A stretch of 64,000 bases of DNA, taken from contig NZ_CP021425.1 in the NCBI RefSeq assembly GCF_002162375.1, positions 4,915,001 through 4,979,000 of the forward strand, read 5' to 3'. This document shows positions 8,581 to 17,045 of the stretch, piece after piece. Position numbers and translations under genes: made by a program. The stretch is from Oleiphilus messinensis (GTDB lineage: Bacteria > Pseudomonadota > Gammaproteobacteria > Pseudomonadales > Oleiphilaceae). The notes beneath the pieces are model-generated. The model did not search any database and was not told where the DNA came from. It saw nothing but the letters and a program-made list of their open reading frames with translations. Each line of letters starts with the position of its first letter. Position 1 is the first letter of the stretch.

Positions 8581-9658
8581 TATAATTTTCATCCTGACCT
8601 CGCGCACAATACAGATCCTTGTAAAGTATAGTGGGAGTGGTATTGGTGAGAGAGGTCACTACAAATCGGGGATTCTCGCCTAAATCCATGATTTCCGCTT
8701 TGAGAATGGTTCGGAACGATTGAGGCCAGGTGCCGGCGGCATAATCGAGTTCATGATAAGTCCGGGTGCTTTGAGGTCGTTCCCGATCGAACAGGAGAGC
8801 ATTGTGGCATCGCGTTTCATGAAGTTTTCGCGTGTTTTCAAGGTGAGGACTGGCCAATCGTTTGAGCACCTGATTACCGGTGAGGCCAAAGATGAAGTCG
8901 GTATGTGGATCGTCCAGTGCCAATTGCATCAATTCCGGATTGGAGAAGTGACCGTCGCCGCGAAGCACGATATGAGTTTCCGGCCAGTGTTGGCGAAGCA
9001 GTTTCACCACCCGTTTAATAATCATTGCGTTTTCGGCCCCCTTGGGACGTTTACCGGGGCGTAACACAGCGGTAATGAATTTGCCTGATAAGCCTTCAAA
9101 CAAAAACAGCGGTAAGTAGCAATGGCTCCGATAATGATGATTATAAAACGAGAATTCCTGTTGGCCATGAGTTTGATCTTCGGAGTGATCCATGTCCAAT
9201 ACAATGATCGCCGGAGCGCTGGCATAACTCGCGATAAACTGTTCAACAAAGGCCTGGGCAATGCGGTAAATGTCACGGGCAGTCACCGCGTTTTCAAGAC
9301 GAGAGAGTGTCGGCGCACTGGCTAATGCTTCGCTGACTTCCACGGGTTTTCGATTGATGGCAAGCTTGAACAAGGGATCATGACGTAGGCTATTGCAATC
9401 ATTGCCGTCGTGGTAGCCGCACCCAATCTGGTAAATGCGTTGTGCCAATAAGTCAGCTAAATCGTGATCGATGTAAGAGGGGTGACGCTGATCTTTGATA
9501 GCTGCCGTCAGCCGATTAATCAGTCCGACCTGGTGGTCAACGCCGCGTAATAGCATAGCACCAAAATCGGATGACATGGCTCCGCCATCGAAATCTGCGC
9601 GCACAGTAAAGCCTGCGGAAGGAGGAAAACGAAGTTGAGTTGGGGTAGAATCTGACAT
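8576..9658 (-). pseudogene. IS-B transposase, 3'-truncated
   Basis: 360 codons; the last few come from IS-A. The sequence is of the IS1380 group-1 DDE type: FDGGAMSSDFGAMLLRG near the N terminus, IIVLDMDHSEDQTHG with catalytic aspartates about residue 155, and HIVLRGDGHFSNPELM about residue 225. The C-terminal third with the catalytic glutamate is absent here, but present at 29528-29853 in the other copy. Confidence 0.8.
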
Positions 9659-9774
9659 GGGCGACCTTTCTTAGTTTCTTACGAAGCATTTTTTGCGAAA
9701 TACTCATTATATCAGTGAGTTAAGAAAGGTTCGCCTCTTTTTATGAAATATTCGGGCTAGATACAAACAGCGCC
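8581..9774 (-). mobile_element. IS-B copy 1, truncated (IS1380 family)
   Basis: The 5' part of the element found complete at 29288-32714. It is cut at TATAATTTTC by IS-A copy 1, the same position at which IS-A copy 2 interrupts the other IS-B. The right end reads ATTCGGGCTAG then ATACAAACAGCGCC, a stretch also found outside the left end of the second copy. Confidence 0.8.
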
Positions 9775-9810
9775 ACCGATAATCAGTACGTCAAGATGGC
9801 GGTGTTTCAT
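9775..9810 (-). pseudogene. Flavoprotein monooxygenase N-terminal stub
   Basis: The ATG at 9810 overlaps the hydrolase stop (ATGA) and is followed by 12 codons, MKHRHLDVLIIG, before IS-B begins. A basic N terminus followed by D-V-L-I-I-G is the start of the FAD-binding Rossmann strand of flavin monooxygenases (Baeyer-Villiger and AlmA-like). With so few residues the family is a guess, but translational coupling to an alpha/beta hydrolase is a common arrangement for that enzyme class. The rest of the gene is not in the window. Confidence 0.5.
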
Positions 9811-10733
9811 CGTCTAGCTCCTGTCAGTCCGGAATTGGCGTTACCGGTCATATCCGGGTGGTTGAGAAAATCCAGTACTGTTTCCGTGAATACGGTATTG
9901 CGGTCACCGGCAACCATATGACCGGCCTGATCAAGCACGGCATAACGGGCGTGGGGGATGATCGATAGCAGTTCACGGGCGCCGGCGTCGCTGAGCACGT
10001 CACTCTGGTAGCCGCGAATCAGCAAGGTGGGCAGGTCAAGATGCTGTGCGGCAGCATTCAGCCTGCTGATATCGAACATCCCTTCGTCGTCCACCGGCAT
10101 GCGCGCATGGTCAAGAAAAGCCGGATCCCAGTGCCAGTAATAGCGCCCGTCAGCGCGCTGACGCAGGTTTTTGCGCAACCCGGAAAGGTCCTCTGGTGGT
10201 GGACGATGCGGGTTGTAAGCGGCGATGGCGTCACGCACTTGTTCAAGGGAAGCAAAGCCGTCCTGATGACGGCGCATGAATTCGATGATGCGTCGTACTC
10301 CGGCCCGTTCCAGCCGCGGCGCGACATCTACGAGCACCAGTGCCCGGCATGTCAGGGCAGGGTCCTCGCCCAGCGTCAGCATGGCGGTCAGCCCGCCCAT
10401 GGATGCGCCGATAATGACCGGGTCCGCATCCAGCGAGCGCATCACTTCGGCGAGGTCCGCAGCCAGCAGGTCGGCGCGGTAGTCTCCGTCCGGACTCCAG
10501 TCGCTGTCGCCATGGCCGCGCGCATCGATAGTGAAGGCACAGTAACCGGCTTCAGCCAGCGCTACGGCGGTATCGGCCCAGGCATGTCGGGTCTGGCCGC
10601 CGCCATGGAGCAGTAACGCCGGCGGGCTTTGCGGATCACCGTAGCGGCTGGCGCGCAGTTTTACGCCGCCGACACCGACAAACAGGATGATGTCGCCATT
10701 GATGTGAGCGGTCTCGGTGCCGGACGGCGGCAT
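9807..10733 (-). CDS. Alpha/beta hydrolase
   Basis: 308 residues of the alpha/beta-hydrolase fold. LLHGGGQTRHAW (about residue 40) is the oxyanion-hole region, GASMGG (about residue 109) carries the nucleophilic serine, and DQAGHMVAG near the C terminus the histidine. The acid is probably the aspartate in GYQSDVLS. The family hydrolyses esters, lactones or epoxides, and the substrate cannot be read from sequence. The next gene in the operon, a flavin monooxygenase stub, would fit ester or lactone cleavage after Baeyer-Villiger oxidation. A palindrome upstream (10758-10777) may be an operator. Base composition is visibly richer in G+C than the cassette region. Confidence 0.85.
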   Translation of the reverse strand: MPPSGTETAHINGDIILFVGVGGVKLRASRYGDPQSPPALLLHGGGQTRHAWADTAVALAEAGYCAFTIDARGHGDSDWSPDGDYRADLLAADLAEVMRSLDADPVIIGASMGGLTAMLTLGEDPALTCRALVLVDVAPRLERAGVRRIIEFMRRHQDGFASLEQVRDAIAAYNPHRPPPEDLSGLRKNLRQRADGRYYWHWDPAFLDHARMPVDDEGMFDISRLNAAAQHLDLPTLLIRGYQSDVLSDAGARELLSIIPHARYAVLDQAGHMVAGDRNTVFTETVLDFLNHPDMTGNANSGLTGARR

Positions 10734-10757
10734 GGTAGGTCTCCGGTAAAATAATTA

Positions 10758-10777
10758 ATTTGGTCCACCAACCAAAT
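10758..10777. promoter_or_regulatory. Inverted repeat, probable operator
   Basis: ATTTGGT-6 bp-ACCAAAT, 25 bp upstream of the hydrolase start. The arms resemble ATTGGTT-4 bp-AACCAAT at 35232-35249, upstream of the metal-dependent hydrolase. TetR-type repressors bind such palindromes. No cognate regulator is proven. Confidence 0.45.
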
Positions 10778-10958
10778 AATAGTCGGGTCAGTTTGAGGAA
10801 GCAAGTCATGGGCCGATAGAATGGCCGATCGAAACCGGTCTCGGGCGGCGTGCCCGGAAATTGAGGACGCACCATGCTATCAGGGCAGCGACACGGGCCG
10901 CTTCGCAGGAAACAGCAGAATGGACTGCGCTGGCTCGCTGAAATAGCTCGAATCCGTT

Positions 10959-12011
10959 TCAGCGTTTCCCGGGTGAGCGGGCGCCACGCCTGTAATCCTC
11001 GGGTGGCTGGCCAAACCAGCGCTTGAACGCACGCCTGAAGTTGGCGCTATCATGGTAGTTCAGCAACGCGGCAATGTTTTCGATCGACAGTGTACTCTCG
11101 CTCAGGTAGCTGGCCGCCTGGCTGGACAGGATGTCGTCACGAATCTGTCGAAAACTGCTGTGTTCCTGTTTCAGCTTCCGGGCCAGGGTGCGCTTGCTCA
11201 TGAAAAGAGTGGCGGCGGCTTCCTCTTCACTGAGTGTGCCGGGTGGGCGGGATAGCATCATTTTCTTGAGGCGGTTCTGGTAGCTCGATGTCTGTGTCTG
11301 CAGTTGCGCCAGCATGGCTTCACACTGCTGCAAAGCGAGGCGATAGCTCTCGTGATTGGCAGAAGCGTTCGGTTCATGGCACAACGCCAACGGTAATCGG
11401 AGCGTCAACTGATCACGGCCGAACTCAATCTGCCCGGACAGGTACTCGGAATAAATCGCCTGGTATTCGGGCGCTGGATGGGTGAAGCCTATTGCCGCCT
11501 CGTCCAGAGGGCGACCGACAATGAATTCGCCGAACTCAAGCAATACCGAGATAATCAACTCCGCCACGCAACGCAGAAGTTCGTCATCGAGCGGCACCTG
11601 GAAAGTCTGCCTGCATTCGAGGTCATCACCTACCTCCTGCAAGTTCAGCTCGATAACGCTGGCACGGGTAGGCAGAAAAGTGTGTATCGCCTGGAGAGCG
11701 CTGAGCAGGTTCGGGCTGCTGCAGGCGGCAAAGCCCATCGCACCGTGGGTGGCCGGCGTCAAGCGCTTACCCAGTCGCAACCCGAACCCCGGTTGGTCGG
11801 ACAACGTCAGGGCGTTGCGCAGAATCTGCATCTGCTGGACAGGAGTAATCAGGCCATCCTCGCTTAGCAGTTGCGGGGCGCTGAGGCCGGTGCCTAGTAA
11901 TAATTCCGGCAATTGCCTCGCTGTCAGACCGAGTTCGCGGGCAATCAGTCGTGAATAGTTCGACGGAATATCGGCGCCGGATGTGTCTCTTGTATTGGTA
12001 AGTTGCGCCAT
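10959..12011 (-). CDS. cypR: AraC-family regulator, CypR-like
   Basis: 350 residues. The N-terminal about 200 residues form the arabinose-binding-like domain of the OruR/ArgR-type AraC proteins (HGAMGFAACSSPNLLSAL). The C-terminal about 100 residues hold two helix-turn-helix motifs: EEEAAATLFMSKRTLARKLK and SIENIAALLNYHDSANFRRAFKRWFGQPPEDYR. It diverges from the ferredoxin-CYP153 operon as cypR does in Alcanivorax, where it activates that operon on alkanes. The name rests on this synteny and family. Its target promoter region (12012-12106 plus 12942-12971) is split by an IS. Confidence 0.8.
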   Translation of the reverse strand: MAQLTNTRDTSGADIPSNYSRLIARELGLTARQLPELLLGTGLSAPQLLSEDGLITPVQQMQILRNALTLSDQPGFGLRLGKRLTPATHGAMGFAACSSPNLLSALQAIHTFLPTRASVIELNLQEVGDDLECRQTFQVPLDDELLRCVAELIISVLLEFGEFIVGRPLDEAAIGFTHPAPEYQAIYSEYLSGQIEFGRDQLTLRLPLALCHEPNASANHESYRLALQQCEAMLAQLQTQTSSYQNRLKKMMLSRPPGTLSEEEAAATLFMSKRTLARKLKQEHSSFRQIRDDILSSQAASYLSESTLSIENIAALLNYHDSANFRRAFKRWFGQPPEDYRRGARSPGKR

Positions 12012-12106
12012 TGGGGTCGGCCCTGATGAAAGTCTTGATTGTCTCTAAATGACCCCTTTGCTGTCAAGAAATGACCTCCTCGTTATGGCGATGTTGAATC
12101 ACTATA

Positions 12107-12933
12107 CTAAAGCTTAGAGTTTCAGAGGAAAGAATTCGAACCCAGTAAGACAAAATGATTGACTTTGCGGCAGGCTTCGCGCTGCCGCGCCTTATAAGAC
12201 TTTTTAAAACCATAGTTTTATAAGGCGCGGCCTTCAGAACGAAAAACGATTAAGTTCTGGAGGCCGCTATGGACGCTAAGGGATACGGCAATATCCCCGA
12301 GATCCTGTTTGATTGGATCACATTTTTGGTTAAAGCTCTACCCCTACGTTCAGTACCCACCTTTATTGAGTTACTGATTGGGGCGATGCTCACGCCAACA
12401 GGGTTTGTCACTGAGGTATCGAACAGTGATAGCCAAAGCCCGCTTTTTAGATGGGCAGCCCGTAAAGGTTGTGTGGGTGCAGTTTGAAAACGAAGACGGT
12501 AGCTTAAAACCTGCCCGGCTCTTGTTGACGACTCGAACGAATATGTCGGGCATCGACATCATAAAAGCCTACGCCAAGCGCTGGAGTATTGAGCCCATGT
12601 TCCATCAGTTAAAGAATCGCTGGGGCTGGAATGAGACTTGGCAGCAATCCAGACAGGTGCTGCATCGGTGGGTTCAGATCATCTCTCTCAGCTATGCGCC
12701 GATTACGGCGGGACTGGTTCGGTTAAAGCTGCAACGGAATTTACAGCAAGTTGCCGTGAGGGATTGGTGGGACGTAAAGTCTCGAATATTTAAACCGCCA
12801 GCGAGGGCTATTGAGTAGTATAAAGACTCTCGCTAGCGAAAAGCCGCCTAGAATAAGGCGGGTAGAAGAGAAAGCAGAATTTATCCGGTCAGAAATCAGG
12901 ACTGGAGGATCATGCTCAAACTCTAAACTTTAG
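12107..12933 (+). mobile_element. Internally deleted IS (relative at 24470-26012)
   Basis: The ends CTAAAG(C/T)TTAGAGTTT and their complement are flanked by an 8-bp duplication TCACTATA. Compared with the full element two internal stretches are missing, each between short direct repeats (GTCACTGA, and TATGCGC). It lies between cypR and the ferredoxin gene, ending 38 bp before the ferredoxin start. Confidence 0.85.
12269..12818 (+). pseudogene. Transposase with two internal deletions
   Basis: Starts identically to the intact transposase at 24632 (MDAKGYGNIPEILFDW), jumps from FVT into a shifted frame, and resumes in the SLRYRTVIAKARFLDG part of the protein, then loses a further stretch between LSYA and PITAGL. 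The middle of the protein with the first catalytic aspartates is gone, so it is inactive. The ends are intact and could still be moved by the full copy. Confidence 0.85.
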
Positions 12934-12971
12934 TCACTATAAACAGAAGACCTAATTGCAGGAGAAAGCCA

Positions 12972-13292
12972 TTGGCCAAGATCACCTTTATTGAGCATAA
13001 CAATACCGAGCATGTTGCCGAGTTCGAGGCGGGCACTACGCTGATGCAAATCGCCGTCACCAATGCGGTGCCCGGCATTGACGGGGATTGCGGCGGAGAG
13101 TGCGCGTGCGGGACCTGCCATATCATCGTTGACGAGCAATGGTTCAACAAGACGGGTGAGATCGCTGATGCCGAAGAACAGATGCTGTCCATGACACCGG
13201 AGCGGGCTGGTACCTCGCGTCTTGGCTGTCAGGTCAAGGTTACAGAAGCGATGGATGGCATGATCGTTTATTTGCCTGAATTCCAGATGTAA
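12972..13292 (+). CDS. 2Fe-2S ferredoxin of the CYP153 system
   Basis: 106 residues, adrenodoxin/putidaredoxin-like. Cluster ligands: CGGECACGTC (C40, C45, C48 approx.) and LGC (about C86). It passes single electrons from the FAD reductase (17046-18278) to the P450 next door. The start is TTG, chosen because AGGAGA lies 8 bp upstream and MAKITFIEH is the usual N terminus; no ATG is available. The IS just upstream has replaced most of the promoter region, so transcription may depend on the IS end or be lost. Confidence 0.9.
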   Translation: MAKITFIEHNNTEHVAEFEAGTTLMQIAVTNAVPGIDGDCGGECACGTCHIIVDEQWFNKTGEIADAEEQMLSMTPERAGTSRLGCQVKVTEAMDGMIVYLPEFQM

Positions 13293-13309
13293 AAGATGCG
13301 GAGCAAACA

Positions 13310-14722
13310 ATGACAACGAAATCAAGCGAAACTGCGACGATCCAGACCAAAGTGTTTAATGCCACATCCAGAGTGGTGCCCATGCACTTGCAGATCAAGG
13401 CGCTGAAGGTACTAATGAAGGCAAAGAGGAAAACCATTGGCGCCAAGACTCCGATGATTCCCTTTATCGAGTCCACGGTGCCCGATGTTAATACTCTGAC
13501 TCTTGAAAATATCGACACCAGTAACCCGTTTCTGTATCGGCAAGGCCAGTGGGGTGCCTATTTCAAGCGGCTCCGTGATGAGGCACCGGTGCATTACCAG
13601 AAGACCAGCCCGTTTGGCCCATTCTGGTCGATAACACGGTATGACGATATTTTGTTCGTGGACAAGAGTCATGAGTTGTTTTCTGCCGAGCCGCAAATCA
13701 TTCTGGGGGATACTCCGGATGGTTTATCGGTAGAGATGTTCATCGCCATGGACCCCCCGAAGCACGACGTACAGCGTCGCGCGGTTCAGGGGGTTGTGGC
13801 GCCGCAGAACCTGAAGGAAATGGAAGGGCTAATCCGCAGCCGCACGGGAGAGGTGCTTGACAGTCTGCCTCTGAACAAGCCGTTCAACTGGGTCCCGACG
13901 GTTTCGAAGGAACTGACCGGTCGGATGCTGGCAACCTTGCTGGATTTTCCCTACGAGCAACGTCACAAGCTGGTTGACTGGTCGGATCGCTTGTCCGGCG
14001 CATCATCGGCCACTGGAGGTGAATTTGCCGATGAAGATGTCATGTTCGACGATGCTGCAGACATGGCATGGTCTTTTTCCAGACTTTGGCGCGACAAAGA
14101 AGCACGTCGTGCAGCCGGTGAGAAGGTCGGTTTTGACCTGATCAGCATGATGCAGAACAACGAAGATACCAAGGACCTGATCAACCGTCCGATGGAGTTT
14201 ATCGGTAACCTGGGGCTGCTCATCGTCGGTGGCAACGACACCACGCGCAACTCGATGAGTGGTGGCGTGCTGGCCCTGAATCAGTTTCCCGAGGAGTTTG
14301 CCAAGCTGAAGGCAAATCCTGAGTTGATTCCGAATATGGTCTCGGAAATCATCCGTTGGCAAACCCCACTGGCATATATGCGTCGAGTGGCCACGCAGGA
14401 TGTCGAATTGCATGACCAGACTATCAAGAAAGGTGATCGTGTGCTGATGTGGTACGCCTCGGGCAATCGTGACGAACGAAAATTCGAAAACCCGGATCAG
14501 TTCATTATTGATCGTAAGGATGCCAGAAATCATATGTCGTTTGGCTATGGCGTTCACCGCTGCATGGGCAACCGCCTCGCCGAACTGCAATTGCGCATTC
14601 TGTGGGAGGAGCTGCTCAAGCGTTTTGACAACATCGAGGTGGTTGGCGAACCGGAGCGAGTGCAATCCAACTTTGTGCGGGGTTATTCCACGCTGATGGT
14701 CAAGTTGACGGCGAAAAATTAA
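13310..14722 (+). CDS. Cytochrome P450 alkane hydroxylase, CYP153A family
   Basis: 470 residues. I-helix GGNDTTRN (about residue 307), EIIR (about 346), and the heme loop FGYGVHRCMG with the cysteine ligand at about 417. The N-terminal extension and the ESTVPDVNTLTLENIDTSNPFLYRQGQW stretch are as in CYP153A. The family hydroxylates medium-chain n-alkanes at the terminal carbon, taking electrons from ferredoxin and its reductase, both in this operon. It starts 17 bp after the ferredoxin with a GGAG box and overlaps the next gene by one base (TAATG). Complete, no lesions seen. Confidence 0.93.
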   Translation: MTTKSSETATIQTKVFNATSRVVPMHLQIKALKVLMKAKRKTIGAKTPMIPFIESTVPDVNTLTLENIDTSNPFLYRQGQWGAYFKRLRDEAPVHYQKTSPFGPFWSITRYDDILFVDKSHELFSAEPQIILGDTPDGLSVEMFIAMDPPKHDVQRRAVQGVVAPQNLKEMEGLIRSRTGEVLDSLPLNKPFNWVPTVSKELTGRMLATLLDFPYEQRHKLVDWSDRLSGASSATGGEFADEDVMFDDAADMAWSFSRLWRDKEARRAAGEKVGFDLISMMQNNEDTKDLINRPMEFIGNLGLLIVGGNDTTRNSMSGGVLALNQFPEEFAKLKANPELIPNMVSEIIRWQTPLAYMRRVATQDVELHDQTIKKGDRVLMWYASGNRDERKFENPDQFIIDRKDARNHMSFGYGVHRCMGNRLAELQLRILWEELLKRFDNIEVVGEPERVQSNFVRGYSTLMVKLTAKN

Positions 14723-16401
14723 TGAGCCGTCAGGGCAGTGTGGCGTCAGAGCAGTTTGACTATGTGGTGGTCGGTGCCGGCTCAGCCGGATGCGCTGTTG
14801 CTAACCGCCTGTCCGAGAGCGGCCGCTATTCTGTACTGCTGCTTGAGGCCGGGCCGGAGAGCCGTCGTAACCCGTTCGTGAACATGCCGCTGGGCTTTTT
14901 GCAGCTGATGTTCAGCCGTCGCTATAATTGGCAGTTCAACACCGAGCCGCAGCGGCATATGTATGATCGCTCGTTGTTCCAGCCACGGGGCAAGATGCTC
15001 GGAGGGTCGAGCGGCATCAACGCACAGGTTTATATCCGCGGTCATGCCCGCGACTACGATGAATGGGCGCAGCGGGGTTGCCAGGGATGGTCGTACGAAG
15101 ATGTGCTGCCTTACTTCACGAAGTCGGAGAATTTCGAGCCGCCATTGGACTCACTTGATGCGCCGTTTCATGGTCGAGGAGGTCCGCTCAATGTCGCCGA
15201 GCGCCGTTATACCAATCCTCTCAGTCGAGTGTTTGTTGAGTCCGCAAAGCAGGCTGGATACCGCCACAACAGCGACTTTAACGGCCATGATCAGGAGGGC
15301 GCAGGTTTCTACTACGCCTATCAGAAGAATGGTGCGCGATGCAGCAATGCACGCGCCTATCTTGAGCCTGCGGCGGGACGCTCGAACCTGACGGTACGAA
15401 GTGGTTCACACGTCACCCGAGTCCTGCTCGAAGGGATCCGTGCAGTCGGTGTGGAGTATCGGAGCGGGGCGGGGCAGGTGCAGGTTCGAGCAGCGCGCGA
15501 GGTGGTGCTCTGCGGTGGCGCGTTTAATTCGCCACAGCTTTTGATGTTATCCGGAATCGGTCCGCGTGAGGAACTCGTTCGGCACGGCATTGAGGTGCGT
15601 CACGCGCTGGAAGGGGTAGGGCAGAATCTTCAGGACCATATCGACGTGTTCGTTCGGGCCCGGGCACGCACCCGTCTGGGCATTTCGATGCATCCAAGCT
15701 ACTGGCTCAAGGGATTATGGGCCGTGCTGCAGTATCTGGCTGGTCGGCGCGGTGTGCTGTCCAGCAATGGCGCCGAAGCCGGCGGGTTTATCCGCTCCCG
15801 GTCGCAAGAGCCGATTCCCGATCTGCAGCTGCACTTCGCGCCCATGCTGTACGCTGATCACGGACGGGACATGAAGACCGCGATGAGTGGTTATGGCTAC
15901 ATAGTCATGATCTACGGGCTTCGGCCTTTGTCACGGGGCCGCGTCGGTCTTAACAGCGCTGATCCCTATGCGGCGCTGCTGATCGATCCCGCCTATTTGT
16001 CCGATCCCGCAGATGTTGAGCAACTTGTTCGCGGGGTGCGACTGGTGCGCGAGATTCTGGCACAGCCGGCCTTTGCGCCGCACCATGATGTCGAGGTTTC
16101 CCCCGGAGAGGCGCTGTTGTCGGACCAAGACCTCGCCGACTGGGTGCGGCGCAGCGCTGAATCGGCATATCACCCGGTCGGTACGTGCAAAATGGGGGTC
16201 GATTCGCAGGCAGTGGTGGACCCGCGTTTGCGAGTGCATGGCGTGCAGTGTCTGCGGGTGATCGACGCGTCGATCATGCCGACTCTGGTGGGTGGCAATA
16301 CCAATCAGCCGGCGACCATGATCGGCGAGAAGGGTGCCGCGATGATGCTTGAGGATGTAGAGACACCCGGTGCCTGGAAAATAGTATCTTCCCGCAATTA
16401 A
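14722..16401 (+). CDS. alkJ: GMC-type alcohol dehydrogenase, AlkJ-like
   Basis: 559 residues of the glucose-methanol-choline family. The FAD site VVGAGSAGCAVANRLSE is at about residue 14, the family signature GGSSGINAQVYIRGH at about 93, and the C-terminal active-site region YHPVGTCKMG at about 482 and GGNTNQPATMIGEKGA at about 525. AlkJ oxidises the alcohol from alkane hydroxylation to the aldehyde, passing electrons to the membrane quinone pool. It is translationally coupled to the P450 (ATG overlaps the TAA). An IS200 element begins just after its stop and separates it from the reductase gene. Confidence 0.88.
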   Translation: MSRQGSVASEQFDYVVVGAGSAGCAVANRLSESGRYSVLLLEAGPESRRNPFVNMPLGFLQLMFSRRYNWQFNTEPQRHMYDRSLFQPRGKMLGGSSGINAQVYIRGHARDYDEWAQRGCQGWSYEDVLPYFTKSENFEPPLDSLDAPFHGRGGPLNVAERRYTNPLSRVFVESAKQAGYRHNSDFNGHDQEGAGFYYAYQKNGARCSNARAYLEPAAGRSNLTVRSGSHVTRVLLEGIRAVGVEYRSGAGQVQVRAAREVVLCGGAFNSPQLLMLSGIGPREELVRHGIEVRHALEGVGQNLQDHIDVFVRARARTRLGISMHPSYWLKGLWAVLQYLAGRRGVLSSNGAEAGGFIRSRSQEPIPDLQLHFAPMLYADHGRDMKTAMSGYGYIVMIYGLRPLSRGRVGLNSADPYAALLIDPAYLSDPADVEQLVRGVRLVREILAQPAFAPHHDVEVSPGEALLSDQDLADWVRRSAESAYHPVGTCKMGVDSQAVVDPRLRVHGVQCLRVIDASIMPTLVGGNTNQPATMIGEKGAAMMLEDVETPGAWKIVSSRN

Positions 16402-16407
16402 CAGAAG

Positions 16408-17025
16408 GTAAACCCCCGGCTTTGCCGGGGGGCACCTAAGGGTTTGATCCATACGTCGGTCATTGTGAATCTGAAATCTCGACCAAGAGATGGAGATTCG
16501 CAATGAAAGAATATCAGAGTTTGAGCCACACAAGATGGGATTGTAAGTATCACGCAGTATTCATCCCCAAGCGACGGAAGAAGAAAATATTTGGTGTGTT
16601 GAGAAAGCATCTTGGTGAGGTCTTCCGCGACTTGGCCAGTCAGAAAGGAGCGCAAGTGGTAGAAGGCCACTTGATGGTGGATCATGTTCATATGTGCCTG
16701 AGCATACCGCCCAAATACGCAGTTTCTCATGTGGTTGGCTATATCAAAGGGAAAAGCGCAATAGTGATAGCCCGGTGGTTTGGCGGTCGCGAAAGGAACT
16801 TCACGGGAGAGGTGTTTTGGGCACGTGGATATTTTGTTTCCACCATTGGCTTGGATGAAGAGTTAGTTTGATCGTATATCCGGAACCAGGAAGCGGAGGA
16901 TGATCGATTAGATCAGATGAAACTCGGACTGTGAAAGAATGCAGCTGCCTTGGGCGGCTCTAGAACTTACGGCGCCTTTGAGGCGCTCACCCAATAAACC
17001 TCCGGCTTTGCCGGAAGACATTTAA
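16408..17025 (+). mobile_element. IS200/IS605-family element, copy 1
   Basis: Bounded by hairpins: AACCCCCGGC-TTTG-CCGGGGG at the left and ACCTCCGGC-TTTG-CCGG at the right. No terminal inverted repeats or target duplication, as normal for IS200. Nearly identical to the intact copy at 37206-37824. Inserted between alkJ and the reductase gene. Confidence 0.85.
16503..16934 (+). pseudogene. IS200 TnpA with premature stop
   Basis: Y1 transposase of about 143 residues in the intact copy, with HVHM (HUH metal site) and a late tyrosine in RSYIRNQE. Here the arginine codon after ELV is TGA (16869-16871), so translation ends at 122 residues, just before the catalytic tyrosine. Inactive unless helped by another copy. 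Confidence 0.85.
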
Positions 17026-17045
17026 TTTTCAGTTTGAGAGGGGCT

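Noticed and set aside
14003-16533. Long open frames on the strand opposite CYP153A and alkJ
   Set aside because: Antisense shadows of GC-rich coding DNA; the plus-strand proteins are complete with all catalytic motifs.
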